DNA of 64,000 nt from Schistosoma haematobium (GCF_000699445.3 NC_067200.1:17304510-17368509); one strand, 5' to 3'; shown: positions 1 through 13,033, numbered from the stretch's first letter. The notes: a model not told the origin generated them from the letters alone. Numbers and translations are program-made.

Positions 1-545
1 TTTACCATTTAACTGTCCATATAAATTCGTTTGCCTAACGGAGATATTAACATTGTTCTATTTAATCATACAACTGATTTTAAATTGAATAAAAGCGTTG
101 AACTTGATAAGACTTTCAATCATTTTTACCTTGTTGTTGTTGTTTGTTTGCTTTTTTAAGTTCACTACACAATCACAAATACGAGTTACAGTATCGATAG
201 TCTTATGTATAGATCATCATCTACTCAGAAATTGTTGTTTCTTTGTTTTTACTAGTTGGTTGTGTACTTTTTTTTCCTTAAAATATTTACATTTATTGAT
301 TTAAACCTAATGGCTTTTGTTTCACTCAATTTCTTATTCACATAAAGTTGACCTATGACATTATGAAAAGATGAAATCAATAAAAACAAATGCACGTTTT
401 ACCATCTCTTCACTCTACATTTTTATAGTTACACTTTAAGTATTTTTGTTATATCTTGGATGTTGATTTCTTGATATACCGCGTATAACAGAGCACTAGA
501 ACACCGAAACCCTTCCAAGTCGCCATAAGAAGACAGAAGACTAAT

Positions 546-740
546 GAGATGAATATTATTCCAAACAGTGTCAATTATAGCACAAAATTGTCAGCTATTT
601 ATAGTTTTTAGTAAGAACGAAATCATCATTACAGTCCTCCAATCCGCATACAGGGGGTTATTAGCATTATCCGACCGGGAAGCTACATGTAGGAATTCTA
701 GAATATTCTTCCGAAAGGTGACTGGATGGAACGTCTTCGT
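546..740 (+). repeat. Dispersed repeat B, copy 1
   Basis: About 190 bases that recur, diverged, at 57780-57975. Shared blocks include 'gaacgaaatcatcatta', 'cggaagctacatgta' and 'gaatattcttcc'. Both copies are in the same orientation and about 57 kb apart. No coding frame is kept between them. The class is unknown; strand is arbitrary. It lies in the intron upstream of the first exon of the gene at 950. Confidence 0.6.
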
Positions 741-949
741 CTCCTTCTGAGCCTCTTACAGCTTCCTCGAGTTCACTGGTGGTCCGTCGTCACAATTTTA
801 TACGAATTCAATCATGAATTTATTGAATTAAACAAGAACAACAAAAAGAGAAATAATATCAAATCACATGTATCTCTCATGTTATTTTATTTTTGATCAA
901 CTTAAATGTTTGTTTTTTTTCATGATAACTCTTCATTTCTTCAACTTAG

Positions 950-3377
950 ATACTGTTCCTAGTATAAATGTAGGAGAAATTATCACCCTTTATTTCAAAG
1001 CTATTCCAACCAAAAACAATCCAGAAATAGGACAAAACCAAAAACAACAAACTGAAAAGACTAATGCCACTTTAAAGAAGGGGAAGAAATTTCTTTCTGT
1101 AATTCATTTCAGTCATCATCATTATTGTCAATCAAATAATACTGATAATACTGATAGTAATCATTCAGTTGTATCAGATATGAGAAATATTATACAAAAT
1201 TCAGATTTACCACAATCATTGATCAACATATGTAACGATGATGACATGATGAGGTTATCGTCAACTCATTTAGAATTTTTTTGTCGATCTGGAATAAATT
1301 GGCATCATCACTCTGTAAGTATTTATAACCTTTTTAATTTCTATATTTAATTTTAAGTAACATCAATGTAAAATAATAAAGTGGTTGTATTTTGAAATTT
1401 TTTCCTGTTTTCTTAATGTATTTAGTAAAAATTGTAGAATATTCACCCAAATTATGTTACTGAGATAATTACTACAATTATGGTTTATTTGTTGATCATC
1501 TCCGACGAAAAATGTTACTGACTAAAATATAATGACCACATTAGATGTCGCGAAGGGCTGTTCTTAAAAAAAAAAAAAAAAAAAAACATTCGTCCAGGCA
1601 TGTGTTCCATTCAGTCAGCTTTTTGGAATAATGTCACATGTCGAGGATAACATTGTATCGTTTTAAACGACCAGTACCGGGTTTGAGTCTCACAGTCAAT
1701 TTTAACGACAGAATGCAGATACATCCTCAACTGATGGTTTTTAAGTACTTTAAAACTCACTCCATATAATTCACTCGTAGATACTGTCCGGATCATAATC
1801 AATCGGCATTCAGTAGTTTACATGGATGTAAATGGTATTCTTTAATAACTTTATTTTTATTCGATCCTAGTTGACTGTTTTTAAATTTGTTTGACTTAGT
1901 ATTGTCAGTATTTATGAGCCACATTCATAGAGATTCTAACGTGACCACTTGTTAATCAGTTGTTTTAGACCTGAATAAACTTACCTTGAATGCGTTCCCA
2001 GCGAAGATTTTATGCTGTTACCAACCTGACGACTCTTCATTCACTTGTTTTTCCAAAAAATTCAGTTTTCTAAACTAGATACATTGCCCGTTGTATATTT
2101 AATCGAATTATAATGTACATTAACTCTGATGATAGTTATTATTGTGTTTATCACAAGATATTTATTGTCTGTAATTGTTGTGGTTCTTTATGTTCATTAA
2201 TAATCAAGGATAAATAAGAATTAAGTCAGTATGTTACATAGATCTAGTTAGTTTAACTAACTCACTTCTAAAACATGGTATTTTGAAGTGTTTTTAAATT
2301 TACATAATTTCTAAGATTTAACCTAACAACAATTTGATCGGCTTGAGATTTGCAATTCATGGATTGACTCTGACATTAAACTGTGTGTATTACGAAATAT
2401 ATTGAATGTGGACAAAATAAATTCTCGAATACTTGTAGTTCTGTAAGTGTATAAAAACAAAACATTTTGTCAACAACAAAAAAAAAGCCATTATGAATCC
2501 TAATGACAATTTCAGGAGTAAATAAGGTTTCGTTGTAGTACAAAACTCAGATGTACTTGTAGTTTATACTGAATAATGTAATATTTTCAACAACAACAAC
2601 AACAACAACAACAAAAAGAAACATATCATATGCTTAATTCAGATGATATAAAGTACTGATTTTATTATCAGACTATAAAAATAAAATGATGATAATTGGT
2701 TTCTACCAATCAAATAGTTTAAAGTTATGATTATAAACTAATTGATGTTAATGCTGTTTTTTATTTGTAAATATTATTTCTAAACAATCATTAAACTAAT
2801 AGAATTATAAAGCTCTTAGAAACCTCGAAGTTTTTCATATTTCTAGTTATATTGTTTTAATATCAGGGAGAAAGATCATTGTCATACTAAATCAAAATGA
2901 ATAGATTTCAGTGTTTTATCGAGAAACAAACTGGTTGCATTCGGATAATTGTAAACTGAAAATCTTCAAATATATGAAGTTTATCATTAAGTTTTTTTTT
3001 TAGAAATTCCGTCGTTCAGCTCAGTAACGGATATAGAATTGTAGAAATACTGACTCATGAAGCTGCCTTTTATCTTCTCATTGAGTTGCTCTTGCTACTA
3101 AGACAAACAAACGAAAGAGGTGCTTGGAGATGAATGGTCGCTAATCTATATTCCAATTATGTTAATAATTTAAACGTGACTATCATGTCTTTTGTTATTT
3201 ATCTTATGTACGAGTCATTACAATGAAGTATTTTGATTGTTTTGTTTTCAGAATGATGATTCAATTAAATCTTCTGACGACAGTTTATCCTTGGATATTA
3301 ATCTTCTTATAACATGGAAGGTATACAGAATGGTTAATAATATTTTTTTACTGCCACTATTATTCTTACTACTTAGA

Positions 3378-3415
<38 letters not shown>

Positions 3416-6400
3416 CTGTATATTAGAGTAGAGCCTGATGATGATCTAATCGAAAACAATGTCCGATTATATGTTATTATTTGCAATATCGGGATTTCTG
3501 GTGTGTGTGTATGTGTTTATATTAATTTGTTGTCTAGGTAGAGGTATTAGTTTGTAATTTCGAATACTATTCATTGAGAACATTGACCATATTTCTCAAA
3601 AATTTCTGTTTTCTTAAAACTGTTTGTTTTTATTCTGTATTCTTGTGTAGGGTTCAACAGAAACTACACTAACTAATCTTCAACAATCTATTTGGGGGCA
3701 AAGTCATTTAGGAATTAATCATCTAAATTATCCAGTACGAATGCCATATAACTATGACAATAATTATGTAAGATTTCGTTCTCAATAATGTTACTTTTGT
3801 TTGTTATGGGTCAATATTCTTGAAAATTTCTTCCTGATGTTTATGTTAATAATCTGTAGTAAAAGAGACGTTATAATTACAACAGTTGATATTATATGTA
3901 TGAGGGTGTACGGTTTCTGCACATTTATTTGTTGTTACATAATTTTTATTGTTTTTAAACCAATGATTCCTTTCTCAAGCAGTTAGAGATTGTTTGATAT
4001 TTCACTCTATCAGTTTCTTTATGATATTGGGCACTTAAATGTATATGCACTCAACATTCAGCTTCAAATATTATATTACCACCTAAAATCGTGCACTTTA
4101 ACAGTTGAAGTGTGCCTTGAACTTAAAACGTTAGCCAGATTTATCTGAACTATATACATTCACATCATTCGTATCCAAACACTTAATGACTGTTCTAACA
4201 TTTTTTTGTTCAGATTGCTATGCTAGACGGTCTTTTTAAGGTATCATGTAATATTTCGGTTGTTCATTGTAAACTCGTAGGTTTGTGTTTTTATAATTTT
4301 GACAGTTTCAAGAAACTAAATCCAAGGTGCTTAGCTAAATATATCATTAGTACGAATTACTATATTCCCCTATTATTATAATAGTTATTATTGATTAATC
4401 ATTGTTGTTGGACTGTGTCGGGTTTTTGGTGTGGAAATATATTTACGTTCTAGTCAGGCTAATCACGTGTTCTTGATCTGAGTTGTGTTGAAGTCCTGTA
4501 GAATAGACACCGGGAAGGAATCTAGTGTAGATAATCGTCTAAGGTAAATTAACGTCCCATATGTGTAAACGTGAAAAACCCAACCGTTATAACAATTTCG
4601 ATGAAACTTAACAATCATAAGTGTTAAATAAGTCTTGTTCAACCGTGAAATATACGAATACACTGTAGAGTACATTAAATATTTTACGTTTATTATCTTG
4701 AAGTCGTAGTTAAGCAATTGTAATAAGGATTTAGAAGATCAATTGATTATTTTCAATTTCACTTTATCTAATTTAGTTTGAATAGCAGAATAATAAAGTT
4801 ATAATCAGATGATTGTAGATAACTAAACCACTAACCTAATTAGATAATTTTTTTAAACTAAAATAGGTATAGGAATAATGATTAGTCTCGATAACCTTTG
4901 GAGCATTATTATGTTCATAGTAATTCTCGACAAAAATAGTTTGTCATTCTATCGATAACTAATAATATTGTAATGAATACCATTAGTAGTATCAATTATA
5001 TTGAAATTATATCAAATATAACTGTAAACCATTTGATTCTTACTAGTAAAATTCAAACAATTGGATATGTAATTTTTAATAATTGAGATCATGAATCAAT
5101 TGAAGCTAGATCACCATAGCAAACCTGGAAGCACTAAACGGCCGTTTTGTTCTAGTATGGGACTGCTCAGCAATGCGCATCCACGATCCCGTCTCTCTAG
5201 ATTCCAACCTAGGACCTGTCGGTCTCGCGCACCAACGCTTAACATCTAGACCACTGAGCCGGCCGGCATCCGATAGTGTTAATGTTAAGTTTTTAAATTA
5301 ATCTAATGATGTTCATTCATTATAAAATATATTCTGTGATCAATTGTTTATTATTATTATTATTATTCTTTAAATGATTACTTTACAGAATACATTGGAT
5401 TTACAATCATCTAGAAGAAGATTTAAAAAGCGTAAACATAAATTCATAAATAAGACAAATTCTACAAAAATAGTTGATTTCAACGAATTTGATTTATCCA
5501 ATTTAATGAGATTTCAATTAAATTATCCAAAACTTGTAAATTATTATTCCCAGAAGAACAATAATATTTCTGATGATCAAAATCAACACAATCATAATCA
5601 GAATATAAATTATACTACTTGTTCATTTGAAGATTTCTTTAAACATTTTTATAATTCACCATTCAATCTTCTTAATAATAATCGATTAATATGTGAACAA
5701 TTGAAAAAATTGTAAGTACATATTTGTCATTCTAAGAATTATTGTTAATTATGTCATGATTTATATAATCCAAATTACAAAAATATAAAACATTTCACTA
5801 TTTTATATAAATTGTACAGTTTACTACTTGGGTACCAAGCCCTGCTACGACCGAAAGTGGGGAGAGTTAGCTGTCCCCCTCCAAATACTCTCACATGGCC
5901 ATGTGCATATAACCACTACCAGGAAAGTCCTACTCGCTACCTTCTCGTGACACTAATGTTGTTTACCAAACTGAGTGGACGAAAAGCGTATGAACCAATC
6001 GTTGGTCACCGGCTACCATGGGACTGCATCTCCTCACGATGCTCCACTGCCTTGTGGATCAGACCTTCAGGTCAAAGGCTCCGTGTGCGGCTCCCTAAGA
6101 AAACCACCTGCTTCAGTCTGGCACCCGATCAGTATCCTAGTTCTCATACAAATCGAATGATTTATGTGGTGCATATGTATTCGGTGCCTCTTTGTATCAA
6201 TATTTATGCGTTTAAATAAATAAAAGTTTTAACTTAATTAATTATTAGGAAAACTATTCATATTAGAATTCTTCTGATATTTGATAGTTGTGTGAAGGCT
6301 ATACCCCTTCAGAGATTTAATGGCTTTACACGTTAAAACATTTTTAACTAGTAACAACAATTTTCCTGAAGCATAGAGATTTACGGTGTAGAAAGAAAAC

Positions 6401-9400
6401 AAGAAATGTTTCATTGGTTAAGCACTGTAGAAAAGTAACTTTCCACCCAAACCAAACTGAAAAATCCAGTTCGTTTTTTCACAAGATAAAGAACGATGAA
6501 ATGCCTTAGTCATACGCTTAACCTGTAGACCACTGAGCCAGCATCCAATAGTGTTTATCTTCAACTTCAATCGATCCATGATCTTGTACAACCCTTTATC
6601 GATTATCTGAGGTAGGTACCTGTCTCTACCCGACATTGATTTGAACTCCACTGATTATGGCTTCTCACTAGAGTGATTTTAATGATTAAATTACTACAAT
6701 CTCGACAAGTCTCAACTTCGATAATTAGTTGATTATCAACTATTACATTAGTTTGATGTATTCAAGTTAGTTATTTTCCAGATGAATTAGATGGCAATAT
6801 CATCTCACCATATAATTCAATTTCATTTTTAACAGTTATTGATTTTTGATAGGTGCGTAAGTAAATCTTTATCTTCAGTTCTGTATTATTTCTTCCATTA
6901 TACATTAGCAAATAACAGTTTCAGGTCTGCAGTCATCAGAAATAGTAGTAGTAGTAGTACTCATCAGATTTCTACACTAAATTATGTCCATTTATTCTCA
7001 TTTTCAATTGCAATTTTATAAAATGTATTTGCTTTGAATTACTTATTAGAAGTGATTATGGTAGAACCTAATGATCACATTATTTTCAGAAGGGGTTTTG
7101 TGAAGATTTTAGTAATTTCAATAGTTGGAATCATGAAAGAATTGAAGCTAGACGAAACAGTCGTCCAGTGCTTTCAAGTTTTACATGGTGGTCTAGCGTC
7201 AATTGACTCATGATTTCAACTATTTAGATCACATTATTTGTTTGTTTCAATTTGAGAATTCTACAATTTCACTTCCATTCAATGTGTTTAAAATGTATAT
7301 TAAAAAAGAAAAAATGCCCATATGTAAAGGTGTATTTTCTTTCTAGAATATTATGTCCTATATGATTATCATCTATATAATATCAAGTTGATAATAATCT
7401 TTATTAATTAATTATTTGTATAACATAATCGTTTTAATAAATTTCTACTCATTCATTTCATGTTAATTTTTTATCCTGTGAAAATGTATTCACATCAAGT
7501 TTTGTTCCAATCTCTGTACAAGCCAAAATATACAATAGTTCAAAATGGCCTATTATTGTTCAATTAGATATGAATGATAAGAATGAATTTCAGTAAGTTG
7601 TTTGATTATTATTACATTTGTGTTTGTAGATTATGTTATGTATATTCCCTATGATAATTTTTTTACAATCAGACAGGGGTTTTGTAGAGATTTTAATAAT
7701 TTGATAATTGAATTCATGGGTCAATTGAAACTAGACCACCATGGAAAACCTGGAAGCACTGGATGGCCGTTTGATCCTACTGTAGGATTCCACAGCAGTG
7801 TGCATTCACGATACCGCCCCTGTCGAGATTCGAACCCAGGACCTATCAGTCTCGCGTGCGAGCGCCTAACCATTAGACCACTGAGCCGGCATCCAACGGT
7901 GTTAATAAATAAAAATAATATATTTGTAACAATCAACCCAATGCTCAATTTATTCGAAATTATCAAATCAAACCTTGGCAATGATACCTACAACGGTGTT
8001 AATGTTTAACTGATAGGCCCTAGGTTCGAGTCTCTTGGAGCAGGATCATGGATGCACACTACTGAGTCCTATACTATGGTGAAACAACCTTTCAGTGCTT
8101 CCAGGTTTTCCATGGTGGTCTAGCTTCAATTAACTCATGAATTCAATTATTAAATATTTTTTACATTGAATAACTGAATAAATCATATTATTCAATGAGA
8201 ATAGGTATTGTACATTAGATTTCCAGATTAGAAAACAGGAAAAAAAACAATTTGAAATTAGATTATCAAACAGTTTTATATTCAGTGTTGTAGCCGATAT
8301 TGTTCATTTGAAATAGTCTAGTTTTTGCATACATTAATTGATAGTGTTTTCACAAGACTCGGTATTGATAGAGTCCACATAGATGACTTGAAATGTTTGT
8401 AGAAAATCTATTCATTAGTTCATTCTTTATCTTCTAAGAAATCCTTATCAAGTTATTATTACTCTTTATTAATGATCTCTTATTGACTAATAGATATCGT
8501 AAATAATAACTTTAAAGTCGATATCATTATCTGATCGCTCTATCTTTCTCGGTTAACATGTCTGAATTCAGTTGTTCTGAGTATCTATGTGGACAAATTT
8601 TCACAATAACAAGAATAATAAAGTATCGGGTTGTGATAAAATAAAAAGTGTGCATTCGCTCTATGCTGGTGACTCTCATTGAAAGGAATAAACCAGTTTG
8701 AATAATCTCGAAAGCATGAAACTCGCATTAAAAATGCAGACCATGAGTCCTTGATATAACTATTTTACTCATTCCTATTTGATGTATATTTCGTTTACTA
8801 TGGTCCTCACATATTCGCTCATCACTTACCTACAACACCTCATTAAAGTATGTAATATATGTCAGTCCTTTTAAGATTTAAGACGGCGGTTGAATGTTAC
8901 TTACTTACTTGCGCCTGTTACTCCTCGTGAAGGAACATAGGCCGCTCACCAGCATTCGCCATCCAACCCTGTCCTGGGCAATCCTTTCCAGCTCCTTCCA
9001 GCTGTTATTCATCCTTTCCATATCTGCTTTTATTTCCCGACGTAATGTGTTCTTTGGCCTTCCTCTTTGCCGCTTCCCTTCAGGATCCCAAGTTAGAACT
9101 TGCCTCGTGATGCAGTTTGATGATTTGCGTAATGTATGTCCTATCCATTTCCATTGTCTTTTCCTAATTTCCTTTTCATCTGGAAGCTGGTTTGTTCTCT
9201 CCCACAAAAGGCTGTTGCTGATGGTATCCGGCCAATGGATGTTGAGTATCTTGCGTAGACAGCTATTTATCAATACTTGCACCTTCTTGATGATGGTTGT
9301 TGTAGTTCTGCAAGTTTCAGCTCCATACAGTAGAACTGCCTTGACATTCGTATTGAAGATTCTCACTTTGATATTGGTTAAAAGTTGTTTTGAGTTCCAT

Positions 9401-12400
9401 ATGTTCTTCAACTGTAAGAATGCTCTCCTTGCTCTGCCAATCCTCACATTTACGTCTGCATCTGAACCTCCTTGTTCATCGATGATGCTTCCCAGGTATG
9501 TTAAAGATTCTACATCTTCCAGAGTTTCTTCATCAAGAGTGATTGGATTGTTGTTCTCCGCTTTGAATTTAAGGACTTTGATTTTCCCCTTATGTATGCT
9601 GAGGCCTACTGATGCAGAGACTGCAGCTACATAGGCTGTCTTTATCTGCATTTGTTCATATGTATGCGATAGGAGGGCTAGGTCATCTGCGAAGTCCAAA
9701 TCGTCTAATTAATTCTGAGCTGTCCATTGTATTCCGTGTTTTCCTTCAGATGTTGAGGTCTTCATAATCCAGTCGACCACCAGAAGAAAGAGGAAGGGAG
9801 AGAGTAGACAACCTTGTCTGACTCTGGTCCTTACTTGGAATGCATCTGTCAGCTGTCCTCCATGCACGGCGGTTGAATGTAGTCGACAGGATATCCTGAA
9901 TGTAGATTTTGTGCTGTTTGGCAGTGGTCGGCAAGATATATTTTTAATCTTGAGGAGACTTATGTTCCCTGGCGGATTCAATCCCATGTCACCCTCCTTC
10001 ACACACGTAGACGTCACCACTGAGCTATCTGGGTCGCGACTCTAACTTCCTATAAGGCTGAGATGTGCACCTCATTGACGAGTGCCAAATAGCTCCAAAC
10101 CTATCTTCAGTGTTTCCGATTGACTACTTCCAACCACCATCTCACCTATCGAAATTGTGCACGCGATATCGAGACACCTAGAGTAGTTGTCACATAGTGA
10201 TCTGGTCGATAATAATCGATTTGCATTAAAAAACCTAACACACATGACATTACTCATTACCCATTGATCAATCAATCAATCAATTATATATATCCCTAAG
10301 ACACATTCCCATTACTTTCAATAGATACTAACTGGTCATGTGAATATGTTTAAAATTTATTCGGATAGTATGATAAATTACGCTTAAGATTCCGAATTGT
10401 AATTTAATTTCATGTATTTTTTTATTAGCTTCCTATATGTATTTCATTCACAAAGCAATTGAACCATAACGACAAGTAAAGTTTGACTCATTGAAAATAT
10501 TTTTCTGATGGGCACTTATAGTTTAATCTAATAATGATTGTCATATATATTCATTATCACTGATAATTGTTTCTTTGTAAAAAGGGGGAAAAAAACGCTC
10601 ATTTACTTGCCTCATCACTCACATTATTAATAATAATGATGATGAATGATAAACTTACACTGAACGATTTAGCCCCAAATACCATTCACAACTCAATTAT
10701 ACTAACTAACTGACAAATATGACAGAAGGATTTTTTTTTTATGTCAAGCAATATAAATAGTGATGTTTATATAAATAATAAATATACATTTTCATTCATT
10801 ATTAGAATTCTGTTATAGTTTAATGCTCTTTATGGAATTATAATTTATTGATTTCCACTTTGTATTATCATTTTTCTTAAACTTAATATTTCTGCTTAGA
10901 ATCACGTATTTCGATGAAAATTTAAATAATCCAAGTGAATTTTTGACGAGACAATAATTTTTATAAACGAACTAATCACGTATATAAGATAACAGATATC
11001 GGATTTTGGCGCGAAATTCATTTATTCATTTGGCTAAATAAATTTTTCGCATTATAACTGATATCAGTTCGTGATTAAAATTCTAAATCTAATCCCTAAC
11101 CCTAATCATCATTATTTATTTATTTATTTGAACACATAAATACTGGTACAAGGAGGCACCAGATACATATTCGCCACGCAAATCTCATTTGATATGTGTG
11201 AGGGCTGTGATACTGACCGGGTGCCCAAACCGAAGCAGCTGGTTTTCTTACGGGGCCACACACGGAACCTTCGACCTAAAGGTCTGATCCACAAGGCAGT
11301 GAAGCATCGTAAGGAGATGCAGTCCCATGGTAACCGGTGACCAACGATTGGTTCATACGCCATTTATTCCTTCAGGATAATGGAGCCCATGTACACCATT
11401 GGTTTGGAATCAGGGTTATTTTCCAACTCCCCAAGTTGGACTCTCCATGTCCACCAACGTGGTTAAAGTGCCGGTCATTCGCTTTTCGTCCACTCAATTT
11501 CGTAAACAACAGTAATGCCACGAGAAGGTAGTGAGTAAGACTTCCCTGACAGAGGCTATATACGCGTGGCCATGTGAGAGCATTTGGAGGCTTTTAATCA
11601 TCAACTGTAAATCATAATTCTAATTACTTAGTCCTTATTATTAGATGAACACTCTCAAGATTAGTCTAGCATCGCTCATAAATGATATTCTCACCGAATT
11701 TTTTTGCATTTCTAATCTGATCATAATAGATAATGGATATTACAGACATTTTATTCAGTGTTAATTTTATAATTCTGATTGTAAATAATACATAATCATG
11801 AAGTTCAAAATACTTGACTCTATCATGACGTGTACAATTATTTACTACCACTTAATTGCATGAGTAGTCTCAAACTGTTCACTCTTATCATTTAGATTAT
11901 TTCAGTGTTTAAATGATCTATTTAATGAAAATACAACAATCATATGTGAAATAGAACTTTCTGTATTATATCACGTTTGTTGTACAAGGTTGTGGATTTT
12001 GAAATAAATCTATATTAAGCTTTAAATGATCATATTCTATGGCTCAGACCGGTCACTAACTTCGGGTCTGAGCCACGTTGTAGATGCAGACTACTTGGTT
12101 GGGGTCCGCGTGACTGTCGTAACCAATGGTTGGAGACTGTGTGTGATATGGCTCAGAATTGATCACAATGGCGTAAGTGTGTATAGTCTCTGTCTTCCTT
12201 TAAACTATGGGATTAAAATCGCTTCATATCTTTCTTCCTACTAACTATTTATTTCTACCTGTACTATATTCTTATATACAATCTTTCTTTTATATATTAT
12301 CACCAGTGAATTAACTACTTCTATGAATTCGGTGTTCATCTTGTTGTGCAAATGAAGTATGACAACTTGGACCGATTCACGTATGTACCTGGTCCTATGT

Positions 12401-12877
12401 TGTAGCTAACTGACTGATTCTATGACATTATATTGTTAGTTCATAGTATTCTTCTCAAATACTCTTTTGTTTATTAGACGTGAACCAATATCAGAAGAGG
12501 TCTTATCATCAACACTTGAAACAAATCAATCACAACATATTAATCCGTTTCAAGTGTATAACTCATCATCATTGTCGCAATTGGAATCAATTTCTCGTAA
12601 TATATCCTTTATTCCATCTCTTATATGGATTGGTTTAACTAAACAAGAATTTCATCTACAACCGTATCAAGTCAAATGCTTAACACTAAAAGGTCTAGCA
12701 CCACAACTTGGAATTTATAACTTATGCACATTTAGTATAAAAGCAGCTCCATTATTACTATGTAATTCACATTCCAATCTAAACACAACAAATAAACCTT
12801 TGTTAATTGATCAAAATATATTTCCAATATTTCTTGTTAAAAATCATAATATGTTATCTTTGGTTATTGTAGAATAA
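950..12877 (+). CDS. 3' part of a large multi-exon gene; possible TRAPPC9-like C-terminus
   Basis: Five exons join in frame: 950-1314, 3252-3320, 3651-3767, 5389-5711 and 12478-12877, ending at TAA 12875-12877. Each has an AG acceptor and each internal end a GT donor (gtaagt at 1315, gtatac at 3321, gtaaga at 3768, gtaagt at 5712). The last junction splits a codon exactly (2 bases + 1). The 423 visible residues are rich in Asn, His and Ser, which is common in schistosome proteins. The best-ordered part is the last exon ('[20 protein letters not shown]', then '[16 protein letters not shown]'), which reads like a beta-sandwich domain. 'LLITWK' in exon 2 and this C-terminus recall the Ig-like C-terminal half of TRAPPC9, a TRAPP II tethering subunit at the Golgi, but that is a recollection, not an alignment. 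Earlier exons lie left of the window. The last intron is 6.8 kb and packed with repeats. The exon calls are firmer than the name. Confidence 0.65.
2591..2614 (+). repeat. (CAA)n microsatellite
   Basis: A short run of CAA units in an intron of the plus-strand gene. The rest of 1315-3251 shows only AT-rich intron, plus a poly-A run at about 1567-1586. Confidence 0.85.
3378..3412. repeat. (TA)n microsatellite
   Basis: About 17 TA units just downstream of the donor at 3321. A shorter TA run lies at 13436-13453. These are simple repeats with no evident role. Confidence 0.9.
5092..5285 (-). mobile_element. Smalpha-type SINE with decayed hammerhead core
   Basis: Read on the minus strand, it starts with a tRNA-like head ('ggctcagtggtctaga', then a pol III B-box-like stretch). 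It continues into a segment resembling the schistosome Smalpha hammerhead ribozyme: 'ctgagcagtccc', a short loop, 'tagaacaaaac' (about 5141-5172). The ribozyme consensus has CUGAUGA and GAAA at these places, so G8 and G12 appear lost. It ends near 'tcaattgattcatgat'. Related copies are at 7712, 8007 and 53530, with shorter pieces at 6516 and 7127. It is intronic and probably not self-cleaving. Confidence 0.7.
5803..6229 (+). repeat. Dispersed retroposon family A, copy 1
   Basis: Starts near 'aaattgtacagtttactact' and ends in an AAATAAATAAAA tail, typical of a retroposed element. Other copies lie at 11110-11590 (minus), 47128-47672 (plus) and a 3' piece at 24588-24733 (plus). The block from 'gaaccaatcgttggtcaccg' to 'aagaaaaccacctg' is the best conserved. 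In three copies the same frame stays open over it ([20 protein letters not shown]), although nothing else about it looks like a protein. It could be a SINE or the 3' end of a LINE; I cannot name the family. Confidence 0.7.
6226..6515 (+). repeat. Dispersed repeat C, uninterrupted copy
   Basis: Directly follows the family A tail. It matches 21833-22106 and then 23968-24010; in the second locus a LINE of about 1.86 kb splits the repeat. This copy therefore represents the unoccupied insertion site. Shared text includes 'taatggctttacacgttaaa' before the break and 'cacaagataaagaacgatga' after it. Coding capacity is not evident; strand is arbitrary. Confidence 0.75.
6516..6560 (-). repeat. tRNA-like SINE head, fragment
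   Basis: A short piece ('gtagaccactgagccagcat') matching the tRNA-like head of the Smalpha-type SINEs in this window, directly next to repeat C. Confidence 0.5.
7127..7220 (+). mobile_element. Smalpha-type SINE, 3' fragment
   Basis: Contains 'gacgaaacagtcgtccagtg' at 7151-7170, keeping the GACGAAAC block of the hammerhead core, followed by the family's 3' end ('ggtggtctagcgtcaattga'). The tRNA-like head and the CUGAUGA half are missing, so it is a 5'-truncated copy. Confidence 0.6.
7712..7900 (-). mobile_element. Smalpha-type SINE with hammerhead-like fold
   Basis: On the minus strand the tRNA-like head ('ctcagtggtctaatggttag', then 'ggttcgaatctcg' as B box) is clear. The ribozyme-like part at about 7765-7800 keeps a strong stem II (atcctac/gtaggat) and CAAACG in the place of the GAAAC block, but CUGAUGA is changed to CTGCTGT. 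It forms an inverted pair with the next SINE, 107 bases away. It is intronic. Confidence 0.75.
8007..8152 (+). mobile_element. Smalpha-type SINE, 5'-truncated
   Basis: Begins inside the tRNA-like head at 'ctgataggccctaggttcga' (B box). It holds a hammerhead-like core at 8059-8090 ('actactgagtcctat', loop, 'ggtgaaac'), keeping TGAG and GAAAC but not a full CUGAUGAG. It ends at 'tcaattaactcatgaattca'. Opposite in strand to the copy at 7712-7900. Confidence 0.7.
8905..10020 (-). pseudogene. RTE-type LINE, 3' part (reverse transcriptase and C-terminus)
   Basis: Read right to left: the end of the RT palm at 9709-9900 ('[12 protein letters not shown]'), then the catalytic box '[10 protein letters not shown]' at about 9665-9695, then a long open frame to 8905 with the RTE C-terminal signature ('[15 protein letters not shown]', '[12 protein letters not shown]', '[12 protein letters not shown]'). 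A stop and frame change at about 9700-9709 break the frame. The 3' tail is a short (TTAC)n run, as in RTE elements. It matches 18535-19077 (plus) closely. The endonuclease and N-terminal RT are absent, which fits 5' truncation. It lies inside the last intron of the gene at 950. Confidence 0.88.
10021..11100. other. AT-rich intron, no recognised feature
   Basis: I see no coding frame of note. There is a small run of 'caat' repeats near 10267-10284 and two CCCTAA units at about 11093-11104. Confidence 0.5.
11110..11590 (-). repeat. Dispersed retroposon family A, copy 2
   Basis: Reverse orientation relative to the copies at 5803 and 47128. The AAATAAATAAATAAAT tail is at its left end (11113-11130). 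It carries a segment around 11365-11470 ('ccttcaggataatggagccc') that is also in the 47128 copy but missing from the 5803 copy, so the latter has an internal deletion. Confidence 0.7.
12020..12425 (+). mobile_element. SR-like LINE 3' end, fragment
   Basis: Matches, on the opposite strand, the 3' part of the LINE at 22107-23967: 'ctacttggttggggtc', 'accaatggttggagac', and the very end 'gtacctggtcctatgttgta'. Only the last codons and the 3' untranslated region remain. It ends about 50 bases before the last exon of the plus-strand gene. Confidence 0.75.
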
Positions 12878-13033
12878 TTAAACAAAAAAAAACCATTGTG
12901 TCCATGTAATCAATCACCGTCTGCCATGTAAACACAATCCTTAACAACGTGCCTCTTTTCATTTTTGTTGAGATTCAATGTATACAATAGATGATAAAGT
13001 AATAGTTGTTTCATATTTAACACTGTTATCGTC

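Noticed and set aside
868..949. ATG and in-frame codons before the exon at 950
   Set aside because: A pyrimidine-rich tract and AG at 948-949 mark an acceptor, so these codons are intron and not a gene start.
7810..7885. tRNA gene on the minus strand
   Set aside because: It has box-like elements but no acceptor stem or proper anticodon arm, and recurs as the head of a SINE family.
8894..9634. 246-codon plus-strand open frame
   Set aside because: It is the antisense shadow of the RTE C-terminal frame on the minus strand; its mirror recurs at 18528-19073.
11093..11104. Telomere-like CCCTAA repeats
   Set aside because: Only two units; expected by chance in AT-rich DNA.
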